Positions 55,378-63,302 are shown, numbered from the stretch's first letter. The stretch is 64,000 nucleotides of DNA from Rhodoligotrophos appendicifer (GCF_007474605.1 NZ_VHKL01000009.1:186001-250000); one strand, 5' to 3'. Numbers and translations: made by a program. Notes: generated by a model not told the origin, from the letters alone.

Positions 55378-55700
55378 TCGCATGGCCACCCGTCACTGTC
55401 TATGATGCGCAGCGGCTTGCCCGTCCTCTCCATCGATTGCTTCGTGCTGTCATGATGCACCTTGCAAAGGCTCTGTAGGTTGCCCGGGTCAAACATGAGC
55501 ATGTGATCGCCCTTATGAGCCGTGCGATGATCAACAACGGTCGCCGCCTCTATCCTGCCCATCTTCTCGCAGAACACGCATAGGGGATGCTGTGAGAGGT
55601 GCCTCGCACGAAGCCTGCGCCAAGCAGCTCCATAGCCTCGATCGGTGGCGGATCCTCTCCGCTGGTCATACGCCCAATTTCGATTGCGCTCGCCCATCAC
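55374..55700 (-). CDS. HNH endonuclease, phage type
   Basis: A 108-residue nuclease with CVFCEKMGRIEAATVVDHRTAHKGD and DPGNLQSLCKVHHDSTKQ: zinc cysteines (CVFC, C in SLCKVHH) and the HNH catalytic histidine in VVDH. Small HNH proteins of this kind lie by terminase genes in many phages and are needed for DNA packaging cleavage in some HK97-like phages. Here it follows the tape-measure gene with an ATGA overlap, and no large terminase is present. Confidence 0.9.
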   Translation of the reverse strand: MMGERNRNWAYDQRRGSATDRGYGAAWRRLRARHLSQHPLCVFCEKMGRIEAATVVDHRTAHKGDHMLMFDPGNLQSLCKVHHDSTKQSMERTGKPLRIIDSDGWPCD

Positions 55701-57532
55701 ACCCTCCGCGGCACCATTTGCGCTCCATAGGCGGCCCGCATAGTTTTCCCGCTCTTGCTGTATGGATCGCCAAGCTTTTTCGAAACCGCTTGGTCGATCA
55801 TCACGAGCAGCTCCTGCTGGCCTAAGCCGTTGTCCTTCTTCTCGGTGCGGACATTGGCGTCGCTGTTGTTTACGATGGTGATAGGCATGTGCACCGACGG
55901 TCCACCGCCGCGACGCGCAGAAGGCATCGTGACGCCCAGGTCGCCATTGGCTCCTCGCTTCAATGGAAGGATAGCCTCAGGACCAGCCTCCCCCATCAAC
56001 CCCGTGCCTTGGGCAAAGGGGAAGAGCGTCGGACGATTGACGACGCCGCCTCGAGCGAACGGAGTCAGTCCGCCACGACCATAGACATTGCCATGTGCGT
56101 TTGTCGTATAGCCGCCTGGAATGATGTTCGTGGGGCCTGATGCCGTCGCGCCTGCGATGCCCTTAAAGATACCGGTAGCCGCCATGCGAATTGCCATCTC
56201 GATGAGACTGTCGACCAGCCTATCGACTGCATTCTTCAGGCTATCGACCGCGCTTTCACCGCTGCGGATGCCCTGCGCAAAGCTGAGGGCGAAGTCCTGA
56301 CTAAGCTCTTTGGATGATGCCCAACTTTCCTCCAACTCCTTCTGAGCGTCCGCGCTGGTTTTGATATCAGCTGCGAGCCCTTTGTAGCTCGTGCTCAGAG
56401 CATCGACCTCGGCCTTTTGCTTGGCAGGGGCATTAGTGCCCTGAGTGGAATATTTTGGGTCGGCGAGACTGGGCATCGGCCCGGCTGGGGCGGATGAGCT
56501 TTGAAGGCCATAATCGCGCGGGCGACCTGATGCTAGTTGCCCAGCAAGGGTGTTGTCCCTGATGCCGAGATATTCACCAAGGGCTCTACCAGCGGCGCCA
56601 ATCGAATTCTCGACCCGTTTAAACCAGTCATCCATCCCCTTTAGATAGCCGCCGATCGCCTGCGCATTGCGGCCTACGAATGCGATTTGCTCGGCAACAT
56701 TGGCAAGGGCCAGGGCGAGGCTGTCACTGATCCCGGTGGCGCCAGAGAGTTTGCCGACCGTGTCCTTCAACGCGTTTTGAATGCGGGTCATGGAGTTGGC
56801 AAAAGTTGTTTCCGCCGAAGCGACCTGCTTGCTCAGATCCTGCGAACCGAAAATGAAGGCATCGAAGAGAGCCTTCGACGGCACTAGGCCTGCCGTAACG
56901 AGCTGGCGCAGCTTGGCCACTGACCCTCCCGCCTCTTCAAGGCCTCGCGCCATAGCGAGCGCTATTGTCGGCGTGCCGTCGATGATGCTGCTGAACTCCT
57001 CCGCCCGCACGATACCGGCGCCGAGTGCTTGCGACAGCTGCAGAAGGGCACCGCTGGCCTGCTCTGCAGATGTTCCCCCTGCGCGGAGAGCCAACGATAT
57101 CCGGTCCGTGAAACCTAAAAGCTCATCCTGAGAAATCCCAAGCTGGCTCTGAACAAGGGATAACTTGGCATAGAGCGTCACTAGCGCCTCGATCGGAGCG
57201 GCATTGCGCTGAGCGCTGGCAAAAAGCTGATCGTAAACCTTAGTGAGTTCCTGACCCTGCAGCCCGGTGCCCTTCAGCGCGTTCTGAACCCTGGTATAGC
57301 CATCTGCGAGGCTCAACAGCTCGCGGCCCGATATAGCCCCTGCCGCACCTGCCAGAAGGCCTTTTCCGAAGCCGGTCAGACTGCTCTGGACGTTCCTGTT
57401 CATGCGCTTGAAGCGCTGCTCAATGCTCGCCGCTGTTTGGTTGGTTTTCGCCCGTGCCTGGGCATAGCCCTTTTCCAGGCGATTAATGTCGGCCGACATC
57501 TGAATGACTAGCCGCTCGATGTCAGTGGCCAT
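55697..57532 (-). CDS. Tail tape-measure protein
   Basis: A 611-residue protein that in siphophages sets tail length and goes through the tail tube during DNA entry. N-terminal IQMSADINRLEKGYAQARAKT is coiled coil; the middle matches the tape-measure domain (FASAQRNAAPIEALVTLYAKL, SGALLQLSQALGAGIVRAEEFSSIIDGTP, GLVPSKALFDAF). The C-terminus carries the lambda-gpH-like GGVVNRPTLFPFAQGTGLMG and EAGPEAILPLKRG. It is intact, yet no other tail gene is nearby. The start overlaps the upstream stop by one base. Confidence 0.92.
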   Translation of the reverse strand: MATDIERLVIQMSADINRLEKGYAQARAKTNQTAASIEQRFKRMNRNVQSSLTGFGKGLLAGAAGAISGRELLSLADGYTRVQNALKGTGLQGQELTKVYDQLFASAQRNAAPIEALVTLYAKLSLVQSQLGISQDELLGFTDRISLALRAGGTSAEQASGALLQLSQALGAGIVRAEEFSSIIDGTPTIALAMARGLEEAGGSVAKLRQLVTAGLVPSKALFDAFIFGSQDLSKQVASAETTFANSMTRIQNALKDTVGKLSGATGISDSLALALANVAEQIAFVGRNAQAIGGYLKGMDDWFKRVENSIGAAGRALGEYLGIRDNTLAGQLASGRPRDYGLQSSSAPAGPMPSLADPKYSTQGTNAPAKQKAEVDALSTSYKGLAADIKTSADAQKELEESWASSKELSQDFALSFAQGIRSGESAVDSLKNAVDRLVDSLIEMAIRMAATGIFKGIAGATASGPTNIIPGGYTTNAHGNVYGRGGLTPFARGGVVNRPTLFPFAQGTGLMGEAGPEAILPLKRGANGDLGVTMPSARRGGGPSVHMPITIVNNSDANVRTEKKDNGLGQQELLVMIDQAVSKKLGDPYSKSGKTMRAAYGAQMVPRRV

Positions 57533-57801
57533 CAGTGACGTACCTCCCTCTCACCCTCGGCCACGATTGCAGCCATCACGTCCGCGTCGTCCTGGACAGC
57601 CTCGGTCAGCATTTCCTCGACCATGACCCACAGTTCCAATGCCAAAAAGCGGCTGCCCCGATGCGCCTTGCGGGCCGCTAATGCTGCGGCCAGTAATGTG
57701 GTCGTCATCGTTGCGAGATCGGCGCCGCCTTTCTCTCCATCGAGCATCAGCTCCGCTGTGGCCTTCTGCCAGGTTGCGAGCCACTCCTCACGGGTCTTCA
57801 T
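57532..57801 (-). CDS. Hypothetical protein between small terminase and tape measure
   Basis: An 89-residue mainly helical protein (MKTREEWLATWQKATAELML; LLAAALAARKAHRGSRFLAL). I chose the ATG at 57801, which overlaps the small-terminase end by 14 bases; in-frame ATG/GTG codons up to 57840 are alternatives. Its position just before the tape-measure gene is where siphophages carry tail assembly chaperones, but I see no slippery heptamer and no recognisable chaperone motif. Confidence 0.65.
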   Translation of the reverse strand: MKTREEWLATWQKATAELMLDGEKGGADLATMTTTLLAAALAARKAHRGSRFLALELWVMVEEMLTEAVQDDADVMAAIVAEGEREVRH

Positions 57802-58249
57802 GAGTGCCATCCAAGCCTGTGTAATCCCAGGGACGGTCACCGGGCTCGTATCGAGCTTTCACGCCGGCCGTCTCAGCCTTCATGGTCGCCTGCTGCGTCA
57901 TCCTCATGCGGGTCGCGAGGGACGACATTGCGCGACCTTCGCGCTCGAGCATGGACGCGAGCTTGTCGTAGCGCTGAACGCCACCATCTGCCTCGAACCA
58001 CTCCGGCTCGAACCGATCCATCTCTTTCGCGATGAAAGTCGCAGAGGAAACATGCCGGCAGTATTGAACAAGTAGCGGCCAAGTCTCTCGCGGAAACCAG
58101 TGCGCCGGCATTCGATTGACAATGGCCTTCCATTCAGCCCGTTGCGGTGCCGTTAACTCCTCAGGCGGTGCCGGTCTGGAGACGGTCGCGATACCTTGCC
58201 TACTGATGACTGAGAGAGATGCCGCAGATTTTCTGCCTCGTTGGATCAT
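57788..58249 (-). CDS. Phage terminase small subunit, P27 family
   Basis: A 153-residue protein of the P27 (terminase_4) group: PAPPEELTAPQRAEWKAIVNRMPAHWFPRETWPLLVQYCRHV, ending in helices with SLATRMRMTQQATM and GVKARYEPGDRPW. Small terminases recognise the pac/cos site and load the large subunit. The large subunit is not encoded in the element. In satellites a private small terminase redirects the helper's large subunit to satellite DNA; that role is inferred here. Confidence 0.9.
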   Translation of the reverse strand: MIQRGRKSAASLSVISRQGIATVSRPAPPEELTAPQRAEWKAIVNRMPAHWFPRETWPLLVQYCRHVSSATFIAKEMDRFEPEWFEADGGVQRYDKLASMLEREGRAMSSLATRMRMTQQATMKAETAGVKARYEPGDRPWDYTGLDGTHEDP

Positions 58250-58290
58250 AAAAAATATCCATGTTTAGCGAAGGAACGGGATGCCGCCGG

Positions 58291-58521
58291 TCAGGGAGCA
58301 ACAGCCTTCAAGAAATTCGGACGGCCCGCCCCGAGGGGACGCAGCGGCCTCACATTCGTCATGGTCACCGTTGCGGCTTTGCCGGCGGCTCCTGCGCGAC
58401 AGAGCTCTAGGATGCCTCTGTGCTCATGCTCGTTTGGGTCTCGGCCATAGGCGTTGAAGAACTGTCTGACTATGTCGCTCCAGATGCAGGCTTCGGCCCA
58501 ACTCACGGGTTCACCACTCAT
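58291..58521 (-). CDS. Hypothetical protein in the capsid operon
   Basis: A 76-residue protein, MSGEPVSWAEACIWSDIVRQ onward, with NAYGRDPNEHEHRGILELCR, helical. The ATG at 58521 has GAGGAG upstream, and the gene overlaps the preceding one by 11 bases. No family is recognised. The 41 bases before the terminase gene hold no other signal that I can see. Confidence 0.62.
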   Translation of the reverse strand: MSGEPVSWAEACIWSDIVRQFFNAYGRDPNEHEHRGILELCRAGAAGKAATVTMTNVRPLRPLGAGRPNFLKAVAP

Positions 58522-58774
58522 GGCGTTCTGCTCCTCGATGGATGACCTTGGGCTTACGTCCGATGTCTGGATCACGGTATTGCCGAGGCGCGCGCCTGGC
58601 TGCTTCAGCCGCTCGGACAGACTCTAGACGTGCCTCTTCATCCTTGCGTGCTTGATGTTCTCGCATCCATTCTTCAGCTGCTGCCACAACAGCGGGGTCG
58701 CGATAGGTGTCCATTGGCCGTGCCAGGATCTCCATGGCCCTTGCCCGAACTTCCTCTTCAGTCTTCTCGGTCAT
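58511..58774 (-). CDS. Hypothetical charged protein coupled to the capsid gene
   Basis: An 87-residue, strongly charged helical protein (MTEKTEEEVRARAMEILARP; EEWMREHQARKDEEARLESV) ending in a basic, tryptophan-tipped tail. The ATG overlaps the capsid stop as ATGA. Its position and helical charge could suit a scaffold or head-completion factor, but there is no sequence match to support either. Confidence 0.62.
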   Translation of the reverse strand: MTEKTEEEVRARAMEILARPMDTYRDPAVVAAAEEWMREHQARKDEEARLESVRAAEAARRAPRQYRDPDIGRKPKVIHRGAERHEW

Positions 58775-59835
58775 GTTGGACTCCAATCCACGTCATCCAT
58801 GTAGGCCACCGCGCCACTGCGCCTCTTGCTGAAGGCGATATCGGCTAAGAGCCTGATTGCGAGGGCATCGGTTTGAAAGGTACTGCGCACGGGGTCAGCG
58901 ATCGTCGGGCCGGTATCGCTCACGATCTCCAGCGGCACATTCGACATGTGCACCGTGGCATGTTTGGAAATGTCGATTTCTGGTTCAGGGTCAGTGAAGT
59001 GCAGGATGGAAATCGGGTCCACTGCAATGACTCGCGTATCCGAAACAGCGGAGCTTGGGAGCACCGTAATCCCCGACGCAATGTCCGGAACTTTGATCGG
59101 CAGTATCGCGGCATTGGTGGGAGAGACGATGAAGACCACCTGTCCACTGCCGTTCGCCGCGACTGCCGCAGCCAAGGCGGCTAGATCAGCCTGCATGGCG
59201 ATATAATCGCCGCCAGATGTTGCTGTGAGCGGAGACACGCCATTCAGCAGACCGGCATGAGCGCTAGCGCTTCCCGCGGCCGTCGAGAAGTATCCGGCAT
59301 CAAGTCCCGCCGCTACGTCCTCACGCAACAGCTGCGTCACCACTGCTTCGCCATCGGCGCGCCGGGCAAGTTCTCTGGTAATGACGGAAATCAATGCGAT
59401 CTTACGGGCAGGCCCGACAGTGACGCTTGTGACTGCCCTAGTCACTACTGGGATCGGCTCGCCTTCTCCCACCCAAGGCGCTGCAGTAGGAGCGCCAGAG
59501 CGTGCCGGGTAGGCTGCAGATGCATCGCGACCGATATCCACTTGCACGCCGCGCCGGATTAGCTCTGCAGCAGCGCTGAGAGGAACTAGGGAAGTTAGAA
59601 AGCTTTTGAAGGCCGATTGAACAATAACAGTCTGGCTGGTTGTGAAGGCTGGAAGCACATTAGCTCGATCAAACACAGCGGCCGACAACTGATCGTTTGG
59701 ATATCGTTTCTTCAGAAAATCTTCGAATCCACCGGCATAGACCCCGGCGGCTGCCAGAACTCGCGCACTCACTGCGCGCTCTACATGAACACTTGGAGCC
59801 GGGTATTTATTTTCTAAGTCAGCAACAACGCGCAT
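58771..59835 (-). CDS. HK97-type major capsid protein
   Basis: A 354-residue protein with the HK97-fold pattern: an N-terminal helical arm, then AAELIRRGVQVDIGRDASAAYPARSG, APWVGEGEPIPVVTRAVTSVTVGPARKIALISVITRELARR (E-loop to P-domain), REDVAAGLDAGYFSTAAGSA, and the A-domain end TFQTDALAIRLLADIAFSKRRSGAVAYMDDVDW. The ATG at 59835 has AGGAGATT upstream. No protease or scaffold is recognised beside it. It heads the leftward morphogenesis block. Confidence 0.88.
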   Translation of the reverse strand: MRVVADLENKYPAPSVHVERAVSARVLAAAGVYAGGFEDFLKKRYPNDQLSAAVFDRANVLPAFTTSQTVIVQSAFKSFLTSLVPLSAAAELIRRGVQVDIGRDASAAYPARSGAPTAAPWVGEGEPIPVVTRAVTSVTVGPARKIALISVITRELARRADGEAVVTQLLREDVAAGLDAGYFSTAAGSASAHAGLLNGVSPLTATSGGDYIAMQADLAALAAAVAANGSGQVVFIVSPTNAAILPIKVPDIASGITVLPSSAVSDTRVIAVDPISILHFTDPEPEIDISKHATVHMSNVPLEIVSDTGPTIADPVRSTFQTDALAIRLLADIAFSKRRSGAVAYMDDVDWSPT

Positions 59836-59895
59836 CGCGGAATCTCCTGATTTGCAGTGATCCTGACACACTTCTAAATCTGTTGTGGTAACGCG

Positions 59896-60114
59896 TTACA
59901 TCTCATCATCACGTACCACTTTTAGTGTTGCGGTGAATGCCTGATAAGCCTCACGAATGCTCTCGTGGTCGTCGGCCATCAATGGCGAAAGCACACCCGA
60001 GTGGGTCAGGACGTCTACGAGATTTGCCTCGTCCACCTCAATCATCAGGACGATGCGGCCTTCCCTCTGTCTCTTCCTGTACCGGCGAACTCGGTCGCTC
60101 GGCGGACTAGCCAT
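59896..60114 (-). CDS. Hypothetical protein upstream of the capsid gene
   Basis: A 72-residue protein: basic start MASPPSDRVRRYRKRQREGR, then VLMIEVDEANLVDVLTHSGV and a helical end. The RRYRKRQREGR...V..VEV pattern is shared by small proteins of alphaproteobacterial prophages and mobile elements whose role is unknown; a ribbon-helix-helix-like DNA-binding fold is possible. It leads the leftward block, 60 bases before the capsid gene. Confidence 0.68.
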   Translation of the reverse strand: MASPPSDRVRRYRKRQREGRIVLMIEVDEANLVDVLTHSGVLSPLMADDHESIREAYQAFTATLKVVRDDEM

Positions 60115-60292
60115 GGGGAACCCTCTTTGCGCGCGCACGAGAGAATTCCTGTGTTAGCGACAAAGGAAGGTTGGGCTGCGGGTGTAGCCGCAGACTAGCC
60201 CAGTAATCTGACATTCCCCCTATCCATCTGTGTTTTCGAGTCGGAACTGCTTGACCTCCAAAACGGTTGTGGCCTTGCACAGGAGCCGTGAC

Positions 60293-60517
60293 ATGGTGGA
60301 CAGGTCGTTCCTCACCCGAAAAATTGCTGCGCTCGAGCAAAAGCGCTTTGAACATCTGGCGAACATTCAAAAGGCTGTCGCTCTGAACCGCAGCGAACAT
60401 GGGGCGCGAATTAATCTTGCAGAGACTGAGCGGACTCTGGCCAAACTTTACGAGGCTCTCAAGGATCTTTCCGATGACCACGAAGAAGGTCTGCGCATGA
60501 ACTCCTTCACCAACTGA
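60293..60517 (+). CDS. Hypothetical coiled-coil protein, element-borne
   Basis: A 74-residue helical protein: MVDRSFLTRKIAALEQKRFE and then LNRSEHGARINLAETERTLAKLYEAL. AGGAG stands eight bases before the ATG at 60293. It is transcribed right, against the flanking replication and capsid genes, so it has its own promoter in the 178-base gap. No family is recognised. Confidence 0.62.
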   Translation: MVDRSFLTRKIAALEQKRFEHLANIQKAVALNRSEHGARINLAETERTLAKLYEALKDLSDDHEEGLRMNSFTN

Positions 60518-60530
60518 ATTGGATATTAGG

Positions 60531-60677
60531 ATGACGCCGCGGCCACCCAAAGAGATTGTCCCGCACGAGCCAGCTGATGAGCGGCTTGATCCGACACAGC
60601 CGAACCTGCCTCCATCTCGTGAGCCAGACCCGGATCTGCCGACCACCCGCGAGGAGCAGGACGATCCTCGGTTTTGA
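60531..60677 (+). CDS. Short proline-rich acidic protein, element-borne
   Basis: A 48-residue frame, starting MTPRPPKEIVPHEPADERLD and ending REEQDDPRF, rich in Pro, Asp and Glu and probably disordered. It follows the preceding gene by 13 bases on the same strand. Translation is suggested by position and a GGAT-ATTAGG stretch, but is not proven. Confidence 0.45.
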   Translation: MTPRPPKEIVPHEPADERLDPTQPNLPPSREPDPDLPTTREEQDDPRF

Positions 60678-60726
60678 TGCTGATGGACTGGATGTGTGAC
60701 ACACATCCCCTGCCCCTCTAAACCCC

Positions 60727-60796
60727 GGTAAGATTGGTAAGATGGTAAGATTGGTGATGTGCTTCTTACCGGGTTAAGATTGGCTGGTAAGATTGG
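60727..60796. repeat. Iteron-like direct repeats, candidate replication origin
   Basis: Five direct copies of a GGTAAGATTGG-type unit lie in 70 bases: 60727-60737 (exact), 60736-60745 (one T missing), 60744-60754 (exact), 60773-60783 (GTTAAGATTGG) and 60786-60796 (exact). A partial inverted copy (CTTCTTACC, 60762-60770) lies between. The array stands 19 bases beyond the stop of the RepA-like helicase gene. Rep-bound iterons directly 3' of rep are the arrangement of known phage-satellite origins. Confidence 0.75.
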
Positions 60797-60815
60797 GCGG
60801 TCGCCTAAACCATTG

Positions 60816-61787
60816 CTAATCATAGGCTTCTCCCCAGTTTCTTACCGTCTTATCGTTCTTACTAGGGTCATAGAGCGAATAAGATCCGCGTCCGACACGC
60901 TCAATCTCACCTGCTTTGGCCATCTTATAGAGCAGCACATCGATGTTGTTCCGGGCCATGCCGGTCGCTGCCATGAGCTCACCCACAGAGGCCTTCCCGT
61001 GCATTAATGCTTCGAGGATGCACTTGCGCTCATCGGAGCGTCGGACATCGGCAGCCTTACCCAGGATGGACCATTGGCCGGTGGTCTGATCCAGCTTCAC
61101 TGCCGTCTCGAATTCATCGATGTCGCGTCCTCTGCCGACGAGCACCACGCCGCCGCTATCTCTGTGCAGGACAACGATGGTATCGGCCGCGCCGGTTAGG
61201 CCAGTGCTCCCGGAGACGGTATCGAGTGGATCGTCAGCTTCGGCCTTGCGTGTGTGATGCACGGCAATGACCGCGATACCATGCTGGCTCGCCCATTCCT
61301 GAAGCGGAATAAGGGCCTGATAATCGCTGTCGTAGATCCCGTCATTGTTCCGGCGCACCGCTCTGACCTTTTGGAGCGTGTCGATGATGATGAGACGAGG
61401 CTTTGAAACGGACTGGCGCCACATCTCCAATTCCTCAATGCCACCTTCATCTAGCCTCGGAAGTGCATGGGTGAACGTGAGGCTCTCAGGCCAATCAGCA
61501 ACATCGCCCATAAGCTGTTGCGTGCGTCTCTGGATGCGTCGCGGATTGTCCTCGAGGCAGGCGTAGAGCACTGAGCCTTGCTCGCAAGGAATGCTGCCGA
61601 AGGCAGGACCTCCGCAGGCAACAGACAGTGCGATATCTAGAACCAGCCAGCTCTTTCCAAGCTTTGGCCGACCCGCCAGGATTGTAAGGCCTTCGACGAT
61701 ATAGGGGTCAACCACGAAGGCGATAGGTGGAAAGCGTCTTTGCTGAAGTTCTGCTGCGGTGAAGGTCGCCATCTTCTTATGAAGCAT
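60816..61787 (-). CDS. RepA-like AAA/RecA-fold replicative helicase
   Basis: A 323-residue ATPase of the RepA/RSF1010 helicase group. Walker A is LAGRPKLGKSWLVLDIALSVA (near residues 37-50), Walker B RLIIIDTLQKV, and sensor IAVIAVHHTRKA; GSTGLTGAADTIVVLHRD follows. The last ~70 residues look like a winged helix (ILEALMHGKASVGELMAATG), perhaps for origin binding. It overlaps the upstream gene by 11 bases. With the iterons it forms a replication module; no separate primase is seen. Confidence 0.87.
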   Translation of the reverse strand: MLHKKMATFTAAELQQRRFPPIAFVVDPYIVEGLTILAGRPKLGKSWLVLDIALSVACGGPAFGSIPCEQGSVLYACLEDNPRRIQRRTQQLMGDVADWPESLTFTHALPRLDEGGIEELEMWRQSVSKPRLIIIDTLQKVRAVRRNNDGIYDSDYQALIPLQEWASQHGIAVIAVHHTRKAEADDPLDTVSGSTGLTGAADTIVVLHRDSGGVVLVGRGRDIDEFETAVKLDQTTGQWSILGKAADVRRSDERKCILEALMHGKASVGELMAATGMARNNIDVLLYKMAKAGEIERVGRGSYSLYDPSKNDKTVRNWGEAYD

Positions 61788-62106
61788 CGGGCGCCTCCGC
61801 GTCGGAATTGTCGGTTCTGCCGAAGACCTCATCAAGCCATGCCTCACCTTCCCCTACAGGAAGAAGGCCGCTCTTGATGCCTACCGCATAGTAGTCGACT
61901 TCATTGATAAACAACGCGGCCCTAGCACGATGAACTCGAAGCTCAGACAGCAGATGATCGCGGCGCTCATCAAGAGTTGGCTCGAAAAGTAGTGGCGCTG
62001 CTATTCGACGTTTGCTATAGTCTGATCTGTGCGATGTCGTATCTTTCTCTCGGAGCCCGCCATTCCCCCTGGCGGGCTTCATTTTGTCAGCCTGGACTGT
62101 GGTCAT
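61777..62106 (-). CDS. Hypothetical protein coupled to the helicase gene
   Basis: A 109-residue protein with a basic N-terminal third (MTTVQADKMKPARGNGGLRE) and a helical remainder (LDERRDHLLSELRVHRARAALFINEVDYYAVGIKSGLLP). The ATG at 62106 has AGGAGG upstream; both ends overlap neighbours. A helper for the RepA-like helicase is a guess from position only. Confidence 0.65.
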   Translation of the reverse strand: MTTVQADKMKPARGNGGLREKDTTSHRSDYSKRRIAAPLLFEPTLDERRDHLLSELRVHRARAALFINEVDYYAVGIKSGLLPVGEGEAWLDEVFGRTDNSDAEAPDAS

Positions 62107-62266
62107 GCACCCTCCTGTCCCGCTCACGATGCGATAGATCTATAGCCTCCGCGTATTCTTCCGCGGTGATGCTTGGGAACTGCTTCAGAAGTTCTGCAAA
62201 TAGCTGTTCAGTCGGTATGGCCTGAGCGGACCTGAGCCATGCTGCGATGAAAGCAGCGCGCATCAT
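62087..62266 (-). CDS. Small hypothetical protein in the early operon
   Basis: A 59-residue frame beginning MRAAFIAAWLRSAQAIPTEQ after a possible extra Met, with LLKQFPSITAEEYAEAIDLS in the middle. It starts at the stop of the AlpA-like gene (TGATG) and overlaps the next gene by 20 bases; such tight packing supports a real gene. No family is recognised. Confidence 0.6.
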   Translation of the reverse strand: MMRAAFIAAWLRSAQAIPTEQLFAELLKQFPSITAEEYAEAIDLSHRERDRRVHDHSPG

Positions 62267-62478
62267 CAGGCGCCCTCCCCTAGCATCTTCCGCAGAGCAG
62301 ACTTTCGAGCACAGACCAGAGCGCCAATATGGAACGTCGGAATGAATCCCGATGACGCCCAGTGGTAGACCCGCTTGACCCCGGGATTACCCAAATACTC
62401 ATTGACGCTCGCGGCTCCATACAGAACATCAAGAGCATCGTCATTGTTAACATTGACATTATCCAGCATGGCATTCAC
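62266..62478 (-). CDS. AlpA/excisionase-like DNA-binding protein
   Basis: A 70-residue protein: DDALDVLYGAASVNEYLGNPGVKRVYHWASSGFIPTFHIGALVCARKSALRKML fits the AlpA/Xis-type helix-turn-helix (MerR-like winged helix), with VYHW as recognition region and IPTFHIG as the wing. In satellites AlpA-type proteins switch on the early genes and excision. The GTG at 62478 overlaps the upstream stop as GTGA; an ATG three codons later is possible. Confidence 0.72.
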   Translation of the reverse strand: MNAMLDNVNVNNDDALDVLYGAASVNEYLGNPGVKRVYHWASSGFIPTFHIGALVCARKSALRKMLGEGA

Positions 62479-62969
62479 TCCGGTCTGCAGAGCTGATCCA
62501 GCTCACGAGTCAAAATCGAGATGTTCAAGATCGAATGAAAGAACGAGTCCCTGCCGTCCGCCTCAATCCATTTGAGGTGGTTCTGGAGCACCGGCATTGT
62601 CATTAACTCGTAGCCCCGGGTGGGGTGGTTGTCGTCCGGGCCATCGGGCAAGAGAATGTATTGGAGATATAGCCAAAGATCATCAGCCGAGCCTCGGACC
62701 TTTTCGGGCGTGATATCCACCTCTCGGAGATCCTGGATGGCCTCAGCAATTCGAAGCGGTGGCCAGTTGGCCTCTACCATCCTCAATGCAATGTGGCACT
62801 CCCAGAGATGCAGATAGCGATATGAGAATCGTTTCCCTTTCCCGACCTTCTCGACGTTGGGTACACCGAGGTCACGAAGCACCCGAAGGCGCGCACGAAA
62901 GGCCTTCATGCCGTCGTCCTGGACGAAATGGAGGCCTGCCAGCATCGTTTCTAATTCGCCCAGTTCCAT
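62475..62969 (-). CDS. Early-operon protein with MerR-like N-terminal region
   Basis: A 164-residue protein. Residues ~18-75 (GMKAFRARLRVLRDLGVPNVEKVGKGKRFSYRYLHLWECHIALRM) resemble a MerR-like DNA-binding unit; the C-terminal half is helical with no recognised domain. It is first in the leftward replication operon, 34 bases from a good sigma-70 promoter's predicted start. It may be the early regulator; this is inference. Confidence 0.65.
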   Translation of the reverse strand: MELGELETMLAGLHFVQDDGMKAFRARLRVLRDLGVPNVEKVGKGKRFSYRYLHLWECHIALRMVEANWPPLRIAEAIQDLREVDITPEKVRGSADDLWLYLQYILLPDGPDDNHPTRGYELMTMPVLQNHLKWIEADGRDSFFHSILNISILTRELDQLCRPE

Positions 62970-63002
62970 GCGGGTGACCCTCTAGCGCTCCCAGATTAAC
63001 CC

Positions 63003-63031
63003 AATCTAACCAAGCCGCTCCAAATAGTCAA
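63003..63031 (-). promoter_or_regulatory. Early-operon promoter, sigma-70 type
   Basis: On the minus strand TTGACT (63031-63026) and TAGATT (63008-63003) are 17 bases apart, with the first gene of the replication operon starting 34 bases downstream of the -10. The fit is 5/6 and 4/6 to consensus. Confidence 0.5.
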
Positions 63032-63042
63032 TGCTTACTTTG

Positions 63043-63054
63043 ACATTATAATGT
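63043..63054. promoter_or_regulatory. Palindromic operator candidate upstream of the early promoter
   Basis: ACATTATAATGT is a perfect 12-bp palindrome lying 11 bases upstream of the -35 of the early promoter. A half copy, GACATTATG, is at 63062-63070. Both could bind the AlpA-like, MerR-like or XRE protein, as activator or repressor site. Confidence 0.45.
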
Positions 63055-63226
63055 TTGTTTCGACATTATGCCCGTTTCATGTCGCATCCATGTTGCGTTG
63101 ACCTGCCGGCAACAGATGGAAATCCGCAGAAATGCTTGGGAGCGGACTGCAACACATGCGACACGAAAAGGGATATGTATGACACATATTCCTTTGGTAA
63201 GTGTTTGATCTGGCGGGGAAAATAGG

Positions 63227-63302
<76 letters not shown>

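Noticed and set aside
60727-60796. Small CRISPR array
   Set aside because: Repeats are 10-11 bases, overlapping or irregularly spaced, with no unique spacers and no cas genes; iterons fit better.
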